From contig DWXR01000140.1 of the NCBI GenBank assembly GCA_019119145.1, forward strand, positions 1 through 13,879: 13,879 bases of DNA, read 5' to 3'. Positions 7,687 through 12,908 of the stretch are shown in pieces. Below the pieces are notes generated by a model, which was given only the letters and a program-made list of their open reading frames with translations, ran no database searches and had not been told where the DNA came from. This DNA comes from Hominenteromicrobium gallistercoris. Its GTDB lineage: Bacteria; Bacillota; Clostridia; Oscillospirales; Acutalibacteraceae. A program made the position numbers and the translations under genes. Position 1 is the first letter of the stretch. Every line of letters begins with the position of its first letter.

Positions 7687-7714
7687 GAACGGATCCGTAC
7701 GGGTCCGTTCTTTT
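7687..7714 (+). terminator. Rho-independent terminator after hup
   Basis: 10-bp stem GAACGGATCC (7687-7696) / GGGTCCGTTC (7701-7710) with one G-U pair, loop GTAC, tail TTTTGCGTTT. Partial read-through would be needed for rqcP unless it has its own promoter, which is not evident. Confidence 0.8.
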
Positions 7715-7753
7715 GCGTTTGAAATGCGCGGCAGCGCGGAAAGGAAGAAGTAT

Positions 7754-8002
7754 ATGCGGTTGGATAAATACCTGAAGGTCTCGCGCATCATCAAGCGCCG
7801 CACCGTCGCGAATGAAGCGTGCGACGCGGGCCGCGTGCTCGTCAACGGCAAGGTCGCCCGCGCGTCGTACGACGTCAAGGTCGGCGACGTGCTGGAGCTG
7901 CAGCTCGGCGCCCGCGCGATCCGGGCGCGCGTCGTCTCGGTCAACGAGTACGCGAAGAAGGACGAGGCTGCGATGATGTACGAGGTCATCGAAGAAAATT
8001 AA
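7754..8002 (+). CDS. rqcP: RqcP (YabO), S4-domain ribosome quality control factor
   Basis: An 82-residue protein consisting of one S4 RNA-binding domain: MRLDKYLKVSRIIKRRTVANEACDAG..VNG, near the 86 residues of B. subtilis YabO/RqcP. By family knowledge RqcP works with RqcH on stalled 50S subunits, helping add C-terminal alanine tails to trapped nascent chains. The start at 7754 is chosen because the conserved N-terminus begins there and AAGGA (7741-7745) lies 8 bases upstream; an ATG at 7724 in the same frame would add ten unconserved residues. Lies after the hup terminator and 23 bases before the deaminase gene, with which it is probably cotranscribed. Confidence 0.93.
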   Translation: MRLDKYLKVSRIIKRRTVANEACDAGRVLVNGKVARASYDVKVGDVLELQLGARAIRARVVSVNEYAKKDEAAMMYEVIEEN

Positions 8003-8025
8003 GGCCGTTTTGCGGGGGAAAAAAC

Positions 8026-8403
8026 ATGGATTTTGAAGCACTGGTCCGCGCGGCGGAGGAGACGCTGAATCCCCGCGCGCTTTCGGACAGCGCGGAGGCG
8101 GGCTCGGTCGCGGCCGCGCTCGTCACAGACCGCGGAAACGCGTACCGCGGCGTCTGCATCGATACGCCGTGCTCGATGGGCTTCTGCGCGGAGCACGCGG
8201 CGATCGCCGCGATGGTCACGGCGGGCGAGAGCCGGATCGAGAAGATCGTCGCCGTCTGCGCCGACACCGGCATCGTGGCGCCGTGCGGGCGCTGCCGGGA
8301 GTTTATGTACCAGATCAATCACGACAACCTCAAAACACAGGTGCTGCTCAAAAGCGGCGCCGTGACGCTCGAAGCGCTCCTGCCGCATATCTGGCAGGAC
8401 TGA
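8026..8403 (+). CDS. Cytidine-deaminase-like zinc enzyme
   Basis: A 125-residue deaminase of the cytidine deaminase fold. The zinc site is complete: CAE (C54, catalytic E56) and PCGRC (C87, C90). Length and the single-domain form match tetrameric cytidine deaminases and the blasticidin-S-deaminase-like branch; the LLPHIW C-terminus resembles the latter. It may deaminate free cytidine or a related base or nucleoside; substrate is uncertain. ATG 8026 follows GGGGGAA with a short gap; the longer open frame to 7819 overlaps rqcP and is rejected. In Bacillus yabO is followed directly by yabP, so this gene is an insertion into the conserved order, here followed by a terminator. Confidence 0.88.
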   Translation: MDFEALVRAAEETLNPRALSDSAEAGSVAAALVTDRGNAYRGVCIDTPCSMGFCAEHAAIAAMVTAGESRIEKIVAVCADTGIVAPCGRCREFMYQINHDNLKTQVLLKSGAVTLEALLPHIWQD

Positions 8404-8454
8404 TCGGAGACATATCCCGCGCATCTGCGCCATATGCTTTTGTGAGCGGAAGAT

Positions 8455-8493
8455 GGGCCGAGGCCGCCTTGCCGGCTGCGGCCCTTTTCTTTT
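8455..8493 (+). terminator. Rho-independent terminator after the deaminase gene
   Basis: GGGCCG (8455-8460) pairs with CGGCCC (8479-8484); after a 2x2 internal loop GCCG (8463-8466) pairs with CGGC (8473-8476). The loop is CCTTGC, and the tail TTTTCTTTT runs 8485-8493. It separates the deaminase gene from yabP. Confidence 0.8.
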
Positions 8494-8562
8494 GCCCGAA
8501 GCGCTTTGCGCGCCTGTGCCGCGCCGCAAAGCCGGAAGCAACGGAAAAGGACGGGTGATACT

Positions 8563-8838
8563 GTGGCGCAGCAGACGGCGAATGACAGAAAACATACCTT
8601 GCAGATCGAAAACCGGACGCGGCTGGTGGCAGCCGGCGTGGAGCGCGTGGATTTTTTCAGCGACGAGCTGATCACCGCGCAGACGTCGGACGGCCGCATG
8701 CACATCAAGGGCGAGGGGCTGTACATCGAAAACCTCAACGCGGAAACGGGCGAGCTGCTCGTCAAGGGCCGGGTCATCGCCCTGTCGTACGACGACGGCG
8801 TGAAGCCCGCGAGCGTGCTGGGCAGGATCTTTAAATGA
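8563..8838 (+). CDS. yabP: Sporulation protein YabP
   Basis: A 91-residue YabP-family protein; the family shares the fold of YqfC. The family-like core reads HTLQIENRTRLVAAGVERVDFFSD, followed by HIKGEGLYIENLNAETGELLVKGRV, with basic and acidic alternation and no signal peptide. By family knowledge it is made in the mother cell under sigma-E and is needed for normal spore envelope formation. GTG 8563 is chosen as start: it gives the usual N-terminus shortly before HTL, and AAGGA lies 11 bases upstream; the frame extends to ATG 8506 but those residues run through the spacer after the terminator. Its last four bases (ATGA) overlap the yabQ start, so the two are translationally coupled. Confidence 0.9.
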   Translation: MAQQTANDRKHTLQIENRTRLVAAGVERVDFFSDELITAQTSDGRMHIKGEGLYIENLNAETGELLVKGRVIALSYDDGVKPASVLGRIFK

Positions 8839-9281
8839 GCGGCGTCGCGCCGGAGGCGATCGCCCTCAGCCTGGTGCTCGGCGTGCTGCTCGGCCTGGTC
8901 TTTGCCGCGGTGGAGGCCGTGCGCGCGCTGTTCTCCCTCGGCCGTATCGCGACGGCGGCGCTCGACCTTCTGTTTGCGCTGCTCGCCGCCCTCTCCACGT
9001 TTGTCCTGGCGCTTGCCGTAGCGCGGGGAAGCCTGCGCTTTTTTCAGGCAGCGTGCGAGATCATCGGCTTTTTGTGCGTGGAACTGTCGCTGACGCACGC
9101 CGTGCGCCGGCTTCTGCCGCGTCTTGTTGCACAGCTTCGCCGCGTGTCGCAGCGGGCAGGAAGGCGGCTGAAACGGGTCGGAAAAATTTTTCTGCGGAAA
9201 AAGCATCCATCAAAACCAGAAAGTGAGAAAAAGCGCAGATTTTTTGGGAATAAAGCGAAAAAAAACGAAAAAAAGACTTGA
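8835..9281 (+). CDS. yabQ: Spore cortex membrane protein YabQ
   Basis: A 148-residue membrane protein with hydrophobic segments at about 6-31, 40-62 and 68-88, followed by a very basic, Lys/Arg-rich cytosolic tail (about 90-148). This layout and its location directly after yabP identify YabQ, which in Bacillus is needed for spore cortex formation and sits in the outer forespore membrane. Primary sequence is poorly conserved in this family, so the assignment rests on topology and synteny. ATG overlaps the yabP stop by four bases. The last residues of the tail are coded by a long A-rich stretch (9220-9277) whose end forms the -35 region of the divIC promoter. Confidence 0.85.
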   Translation: MSGVAPEAIALSLVLGVLLGLVFAAVEAVRALFSLGRIATAALDLLFALLAALSTFVLALAVARGSLRFFQAACEIIGFLCVELSLTHAVRRLLPRLVAQLRRVSQRAGRRLKRVGKIFLRKKHPSKPESEKKRRFFGNKAKKNEKKT

Positions 9282-9307
9282 ATAACGGCCACCGGCTATT
9301 ATATAAT
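9278..9307 (+). promoter_or_regulatory. Sigma-A promoter for divIC
   Basis: TTGAAT (9278-9283), 18-base spacer, perfect TATAAT (9302-9307), preceded by an A-rich stretch that could act as an UP element. The yabQ stop codon (9279-9281) lies inside the -35. Predicted start near 9314 gives a leader of about 48 bases before ATG 9362. This would uncouple divIC expression in growing cells from the sporulation genes yabP and yabQ. Confidence 0.8.
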
Positions 9308-9361
9308 GGAAAAAGCAAAAGAATGCGGCCGGTCTACCGGCATAAGAAAGGGGAGAGGCCC

Positions 9362-9667
9362 ATGCATGAAGTAAAAACGAAAAAGCGCAAGGGAAGTCTC
9401 CTTTTGAAAATCGCTGTGTTCTGCTTCGCCTTTTTTATGGTCTCGATGCTGGTGAGCCAGCAGATCCAGATCAGCCAGAAAAAGGAGGAGCTGGCGGAGC
9501 TTGAGCAGGCGCTCGAGGAACAGCAGGTCGTCAACGACGGGCTGCGCTATGATCTTGACTCCGAGGATGCCAACAGCGACGAATATGCGGAAAAGAAAGC
9601 GCGCTACGAGCTCGATTACGTCAAGCCGGGCGAGCGCGTGTTTTACAACGTCGGCGGCAACAACTAA
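9362..9667 (+). CDS. divIC: Septum formation initiator DivIC/FtsB-family protein
   Basis: A 101-residue bitopic membrane protein: basic cytosolic N-terminus (KTKKRKG), one transmembrane helix at about 12-32, a coiled coil from about 34 to 66 (QQIQISQKKEELAELEQALEEQ) and a short extracellular end with ARYELDYVKPGERVF, the conserved FtsB/DivIC tail. It forms part of the FtsL-DivIB complex that activates septal peptidoglycan synthesis. ATG 9362 is set by AAAGGGGAG at 9346-9354; the frame extends upstream to 9278 but crosses the promoter. The S1-domain gene follows 35 bases later, as yabR follows divIC in Bacillus. Confidence 0.92.
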   Translation: MHEVKTKKRKGSLLLKIAVFCFAFFMVSMLVSQQIQISQKKEELAELEQALEEQQVVNDGLRYDLDSEDANSDEYAEKKARYELDYVKPGERVFYNVGGNN

Positions 9668-9702
9668 ATCTATTTTTCAATCCCGGAGGAAATGAAGAGG
9701 GT

Positions 9703-10200
9703 ATGCAGGAAACGAAGCTTGAGGTTGGAGCAATTTTTGAGGGCAAGGTGACGGGCATCACGAAATTCGGCGCGTTTGTCGACATCGGCGGCAAAACGGG
9801 CATGGTGCACATCTCCGAGGTGGCGCCGGTCTTCGTCAAGGAGATCCGCGATTTCGTGACGGAAGGGCAGGCCGTGAAGGTCAAGGTCATCGGCATCAAT
9901 GACGACGGCAAAATCAGCCTTTCCATGAAAAAGGTCGACGAGTCCGCGCAGCAGCGCCCGCCGCGGCGCCATGAGGAAGGCCGCCCGCCGCGCCAGAACC
10001 GCGTGCGCCGCGAAGCAGAACCGCCTGTGCAGAGCCCCGGCCGCCCGGGCGACTACGAATGGCGCGCCCGCGAGAATTCCGGGTCGTTCGAGGATATGCT
10101 GTCGCGCTTCAAGCAGACGAGCGACGAGAAGATTTCCGACCTGAAGCGGGCGGAAAACAAGCGCGGGGGCTACTCGCGCAGAGGCCCGAGAGGAAACTGA
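9703..10200 (+). CDS. yabR: S1 RNA-binding domain protein (YabR-like)
   Basis: A 165-residue protein. Residues 1-73 are one S1/OB-fold RNA-binding domain (VGAIFEGKVTGITKFGAFVDIG, GMVHISEVA, GQAVKVKVIGINDDGKISLSMK), closely resembling YabR and polynucleotide phosphorylase-type S1 modules. Residues 78-125 are a basic, Arg/Pro/Gln-rich disordered linker, and the C-terminus ends in a short helix (SFEDMLSRFKQTSDEKISDLKR) and a Gly/Arg tail. Cytosolic, probably ribosome- or RNA-associated; exact role not established. Two possible ribosome binding sites precede it: GGAGG (9685-9689, long gap) and AGAGGG directly before the start. Terminator follows 11 bases after the stop, ending the divIC-yabR unit. 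Confidence 0.9.
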   Translation: MQETKLEVGAIFEGKVTGITKFGAFVDIGGKTGMVHISEVAPVFVKEIRDFVTEGQAVKVKVIGINDDGKISLSMKKVDESAQQRPPRRHEEGRPPRQNRVRREAEPPVQSPGRPGDYEWRARENSGSFEDMLSRFKQTSDEKISDLKRAENKRGGYSRRGPRGN

Positions 10201-10210
10201 ACAAGCTGAA

Positions 10211-10243
10211 GCCACCTGAATCACCGGTTCAGGTGGCGTTTTG
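10211..10243 (+). terminator. Rho-independent terminator after yabR
   Basis: Perfect 10-bp stem GCCACCTGAA (10211-10220) / TTCAGGTGGC (10228-10237), loop TCACCGG, tail GTTTTG. Ends the cluster. Confidence 0.88.
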
Positions 10244-10245
10244 TT

Positions 10246-10417
10246 ATGCGCGTTTTCTGCCGGTATATCCGGCGGTACGGCGCGGATGCGCTGCTGCGCT
10301 GCCTTGCGCGCAACGAGGCCGCGGGCGTCGTCTAACCACCGGACCGGCGTGTGGGGGGACTACGACGATTTTGCGGATGAAGAAGCACTGCTGCGGTTTA
10401 TCCGGAACGGGAAATGA
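10246..10417 (+). pseudogene. Possible decayed short coding remnant
   Basis: Part of the 416-base gene-free stretch 10201-10616. One frame reads 29 codons from ATG 10246 to TAA 10333 (MRVFCRYIRRYGADALLRCL...); the +1 frame then reads a well-formed acidic C-terminus to TGA 10415 (VWGDYDDFADEEALLRFIRNGK). Codon use in both parts resembles real genes here, and together they would make a protein of about 55 residues if one frameshift were repaired. There is no ribosome binding site, since the start lies in the terminator tail. I do not recognise the family. It may be a broken gene, a sequencing frameshift, or chance. The rest of the stretch holds the yabR terminator, AT-rich DNA with a 12-base palindrome at 10432-10443, the hpf promoter and the hpf leader. 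Confidence 0.3.
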
Positions 10418-10455
10418 ATGATTTGTGGATGAATTTTAAAATTTTGCAAGGCGTA

Positions 10456-10483
10456 TTGATTTTTTTATAGAATGTGTTATACT
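10456..10483 (+). promoter_or_regulatory. Extended -10 sigma-A promoter for hpf
   Basis: TTGATT (10456-10461), 16-base spacer, TATACT (10478-10483) with an extended TG one base before it (10475-10476). The region upstream is AT-rich (AATTTTAAAATT at 10432-10443). Start near 10490 gives a long leader of about 125 bases before ATG 10617. Confidence 0.8.
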
Positions 10484-10524
10484 ATAGGTACAGAGACCCG
10501 GTAGGGCCGGCTGCTCTGAATATT

Positions 10525-10599
10525 GAAAGCATGGTCTTTCGGAAAGGATGTGTTTGTTCCGCAGGTGATGGAAAGCACGTCCTTTTGTGCTTTCTGCGG
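10525..10599 (+). promoter_or_regulatory. Structured 5' leader of hpf
   Basis: The leader can fold two hairpins: GAAAG (10525-10529) with CTTTC (10536-10540), and a larger one, CCGCA (10559-10563) with TGCGG (10595-10599) enclosing GAAAGCAC (10571-10578) / GTGCTTTC (10587-10594), loop GTCCTTTT, one 7-base bulge. GAAAG is shared by both left arms, so alternative pairing is possible. The large hairpin ends 17 bases before the hpf start, where only a weak ribosome binding sequence (GGGTGG) is seen. Post-transcriptional control is plausible, not shown. Confidence 0.5.
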
Positions 10600-10616
10600 A
10601 AGAAACGGGTGGTTGT

Positions 10617-11156
10617 ATGAACGTCACGATCGTTGGAAGAAAAGTGAATCTCCGAGACAATTTTAAAGAACTGGTACAGCGCAAGCTGACAAAGTTTGAG
10701 CGTATTTTTGATGCAGATGCCGATGTGCTTGTGAAAGTGACCGTCGAAAAGAATCATCAGACGGTGGAAATTACGATTAAGCAGCGCGGGATGATCTACC
10801 GCGCAGAGGCGGTCGCCCCCGAGATGAACGAGGCGCTCGACGACGTGATCGCGGCCCTCGGCAGGCAGATCCGCAAGAACAAGACGCGCCTGGAGCGCGC
10901 GAAAAAGGTGCGGCAGTTTGAGCTGGCCGACGAATTCGAGCTTTCCGAAGCGCACGAGGAGGAGCCGGACGAGGAGATCGAGATCGCAAAGCACAAGACG
11001 TTCTTCGTCAAGACGATGACGGTGGAAGAGGCGATCCTGCAGATGAACCTGCTCGGCCACACATTCTTCCTGTTCCGCGACGATGGCAGCGGCGAGGTCA
11101 ACGTGGTGTATAAGCGCAACGACGGCAAATACGGCGTTTTGGAGCCGGAAACCTGA
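10617..11156 (+). CDS. hpf: Long-form ribosome hibernation promoting factor HPF
   Basis: A 179-residue long HPF. Residues 1-100 are the ribosome-binding YfiA domain (MNVTIVGRKVNLRDNFKELV, RKLTKFERIF); 101-120 is an acidic linker (EAHEEEPDEEIE); 122-177 is the C-terminal dimerisation domain with the hallmark VEEAILQMNLLGHTFFLF and VVYKRNDGKYGVLEP. By family knowledge it joins two 70S ribosomes into inactive 100S dimers in stationary phase or stress. ATG 10617 gives the conserved N-terminus; an in-frame TTG at 10587 falls inside the leader hairpin and is rejected. Own promoter, long structured leader and strong terminator make it a single-gene unit. Confidence 0.96.
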   Translation: MNVTIVGRKVNLRDNFKELVQRKLTKFERIFDADADVLVKVTVEKNHQTVEITIKQRGMIYRAEAVAPEMNEALDDVIAALGRQIRKNKTRLERAKKVRQFELADEFELSEAHEEEPDEEIEIAKHKTFFVKTMTVEEAILQMNLLGHTFFLFRDDGSGEVNVVYKRNDGKYGVLEPET

Positions 11157-11183
11157 TGAAACCCGGAGAAATCCCGGAAATAT

Positions 11184-11224
11184 CGGCGCCCCGCAGATTT
11201 TTTGCGGGGCGCCGTTCTATTTTT
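11184..11224 (+). terminator. Strong rho-independent terminator after hpf
   Basis: 12-bp perfect GC-rich stem CGGCGCCCCGCA (11184-11195) / TGCGGGGCGCCG (11203-11214), T-rich loop, tail TTCTATTTTT. Confidence 0.92.
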
Positions 11225-11241
11225 CCCGCGCCCGGCATAGG

Positions 11242-11289
11242 AATCCAAAGCGCGGATGTGCGTCTGCACGGTCCGCGCATTTTTGGATT
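11242..11289 (+). promoter_or_regulatory. Long nested hairpin before feoB
   Basis: Three stacked stems: AATCCAAA (11242-11249) / TTTGGATT (11282-11289), GCGCGGA (11250-11256) / TCCGCGC (11272-11278), GTGC (11258-11261) / GCAC (11266-11269); the only breaks are a 3-base bulge and one 1x2 internal loop. The inner stem followed by ATTTTT could act as a terminator. It ends 2 bases before the feoB ribosome binding site, a position suited to attenuation or mRNA stabilisation of the iron transporter gene. No promoter is seen between it and the hpf terminator. Confidence 0.6.
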
Positions 11290-11291
11290 AT

Positions 11292-11300
11292 GGGGTGATC
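11292..11300 (+). promoter_or_regulatory. feoB ribosome binding site
   Basis: GGGGTGATC matches the 16S anti-Shine-Dalgarno complement GGAGGTGATC through the GGTGATC part. Its spacing points to the GTG at 11304 as start rather than the GTG at 11295, which lies within the site. Confidence 0.65.
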
Positions 11301-11303
11301 GAT

Positions 11304-11480
11304 GTGGGAAAGGAGCGCAAAAAAACGGATGTCACGCTGCCGGAACCGGTGCCCGAGGGGCTGCTCCAGGTCAGCCGCGTCCACCCGGAGGACCGCGTTG
11401 CGGCGCTGGCGGGCAACCCGAACGTCGGCAAGAGCACGGTGTTCAACGCGTTAACCGGGTTGCGTCAGCATACCGGTTAG
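11304..11480 (+). pseudogene. feoB: Ferrous iron transporter FeoB, 5' fragment cut by an element
   Basis: Only 58 codons remain of a protein of about 650-800 residues. A basic N-terminus is followed by RVAALAGNPNVGKSTVFNALTGLRQHTG, with the G1/P-loop GNPNVGKST at 37-45; the frame then meets TAG at 11478, precisely where FeoB proteins continue with NWPGKTV. The remaining G-domain motifs and the whole membrane channel are missing. FeoB imports Fe(II) using GTP-dependent gating, so this copy is non-functional unless the element excises. Start GTG 11304 follows the ribosome binding site. Codons up to 11450 match the genome (CTG, GCG, ACG), but the last nine before the stop are unusual (TTA, TTG, CGT, CAT). 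The remainder of feoB is not in the window. Confidence 0.92.
11452..11479. other. Probable attachment site (attL/attR) at the feoB joint
   Basis: A 28-base dyad: TAACCGG (11452-11458) / CCGGTTA (11473-11479) and TGC (11461-11463) / GCA (11468-11470) around a 4-base centre GTCA, centre point between 11465 and 11466. Serine recombinases bind imperfect dyads centred on a 2-base crossover, and this dyad sits on the break in feoB and 12 bases from the recombinase stop. The exact crossover is inferred. Calling it attL or attR depends on orientation convention. Confidence 0.65.
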
Positions 11481-11491
11481 TGTAAATATGG

Positions 11492-12811
11492 CTAACACGG
11501 CTCTATAAAAAAATCGTCGGTCTGCGTGATGACGATTCGCTTGAGAATTCGGCCCCAAAACTCTTTTTGCCCGGCGCGGGACAGCTTCGGATACGTGGCG
11601 AGGAGATTCGTGACTTTTTCGACATCCACAGGCTTTTTTGGCTGCTCTTGGTAGCTCATAGCCTTTGCAAGCTCGGCTTTAAGCGCGGTATAATCCTGCT
11701 CATATACATCGCGGTCGATCAGATCGTTCAGGTACAGGTCTTTCAGCTTCTCCATTTTACGCCTGATCTTCGATGTATCGACTTTTTGAGGGGCGGCCTT
11801 GGACCGGGCCTCCAGCGTGAGGTTGTACTCTTCGAGCTTGGACGGCAGGTTGCGCAGAAGCCAGCTTTCGAGGATAAGCTCGCTGGTGCGCTTTTTGTGC
11901 GGGCATAAGTGCAGCTTTTCGTATCGCGTACAGCGGTAGTAGATGTATTTCCGATCGACTGTGTGCGCGCTGAGGCGATTGCCGCATTCCGCGCAAAATA
12001 CGATCCCGGTGAAAAGATAGACGCGATCTGATCGGGTGTGGATCGTGCGCTCGGCGCGTACCTTCAAAATCTCCTGCGCCTTATAAAAAACTTCTTCCGA
12101 CAAAATCGGCGGGAAGAAATCGTCTTTTCCGTGTGCATGGCCGATATATCTTTCGTTTCTCAGGAGCTGCGCAATGCCGGTCTGCCCATAAGGCAAGCCG
12201 TACGTTTCCATCGTGTAAGCGCGCAGCGTACGCACAGAGCGCAGCGCGATGTAGTGCTCGAAAATATCGCGGACTTTTTCCGCGTCTTCGGGGACGATGA
12301 CAGGCCGTTTATCCTCGATCTTGTAGCCGAACGGGACTTTTCCGCTGATGGGCTCGCCGCGCTGCAGCTTGCTGGCGTGCACTGCCTTGATGCGCTCGCC
12401 GGTGCGATCGGCCTCATCCTGCGCGACTGAAAGCATGATGTTGACTTTCAGCCGGCCGGATGCGCTCGTCGTGTCGTAGTCCTCGTAGATCGTCTTCCAG
12501 CCCACGCCGTGCGCCTCGAGAACCTCCTGCACTTTATAGTATTCGCCGATGTTGCGGAACCACCGGTCCAGCTTGGTAAAAACGATCAGGTCGATTTTCC
12601 CGGCGCGCACGTCGTCCAGCAGACGCTGCAGCTCCGGCCGCTTGGATGCGGGCTTTCGTGCCGATATACCGGCGTCGTTGTAAACGCCCACGACGGCGAC
12701 ATGCTCATTTTCGGCCCACGTGGAAAGGCTTGTCAGCTGGTCCTCCACAGACAGGCCATGTATTTTTTGATCTTCCGTCGACACACGGACGTATAATGCG
12801 ACGCGTGTCAT
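11492..12811 (-). CDS. Large serine recombinase (site-specific integrase)
   Basis: A 439-residue recombinase. Residues 1-150 are the catalytic resolvase domain: YVRVSTEDQ with nucleophile S11, and FTKLDRWFRN at 78-87 with the conserved arginines. Residues about 160-260 are the recombinase DNA-binding domain (GKVPFGYKIED, LLRNERYIGHA), followed by a zinc ribbon with C273, C276, C294 and C303, and a coiled coil around 345-390 typical of the subunit-interaction arm. Length fits the shorter end of large serine integrases. It exchanges DNA at attachment sites through a Ser-DNA link, integrating or, with a directionality factor, excising the element. GGAGG (12823-12819) lies 7 bases before ATG. The gene lies at the element end with its stop 12 bases from the dyad, as is usual for integrases. 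Confidence 0.95.
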   Translation of the reverse strand: MTRVALYVRVSTEDQKIHGLSVEDQLTSLSTWAENEHVAVVGVYNDAGISARKPASKRPELQRLLDDVRAGKIDLIVFTKLDRWFRNIGEYYKVQEVLEAHGVGWKTIYEDYDTTSASGRLKVNIMLSVAQDEADRTGERIKAVHASKLQRGEPISGKVPFGYKIEDKRPVIVPEDAEKVRDIFEHYIALRSVRTLRAYTMETYGLPYGQTGIAQLLRNERYIGHAHGKDDFFPPILSEEVFYKAQEILKVRAERTIHTRSDRVYLFTGIVFCAECGNRLSAHTVDRKYIYYRCTRYEKLHLCPHKKRTSELILESWLLRNLPSKLEEYNLTLEARSKAAPQKVDTSKIRRKMEKLKDLYLNDLIDRDVYEQDYTALKAELAKAMSYQEQPKKPVDVEKVTNLLATYPKLSRAGQKEFWGRILKRIVITQTDDFFIEPC

Positions 12812-12854
12812 ACGACCACCTCCATGCTCATATCAAAATATAGTGTAATTTTGG

Positions 12855-12888
12855 GCATAAAAATACCCGGGACTTGATTTTTCCCGAG
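12855..12888 (-). terminator. Candidate minus-strand terminator upstream of the recombinase
   Basis: Read on the minus strand, CTCGGG (12888-12883) pairs with CCCGGG (12871-12866), one U-G pair, A-rich 11-base loop, tail TATTTTTATG. It could end the transcript of the surface-protein gene before the recombinase. The -35 of the small RNA promoter lies in its loop. Confidence 0.55.
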
Positions 12889-12902
12889 CTGGGTGGTACA
12901 AT
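12874..12902 (+). promoter_or_regulatory. Promoter of the candidate small RNA
   Basis: TTGATT (12874-12879), 17-base spacer, TACAAT (12897-12902); both hexamers are one or two bases from the sigma-A consensus, and spacing is ideal. It points into a short stretch with no + strand gene. Confidence 0.7.
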
Positions 12903-12908
12903 ATAACG

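Noticed and set aside
8411..8441. Sigma-E-like promoter (ATATC, then CATATGCT after 14 bases) for yabP
   Set aside because: The strong terminator at 8455-8493 lies between it and yabP, so it could not easily drive the gene; the match is partial.
10568..10666. Short frame of 32 codons with a Cys-x-x-Cys, overlapping the hpf start
   Set aside because: No Shine-Dalgarno sequence at a proper distance, and the frame consists of the leader hairpin plus out-of-frame hpf codons.
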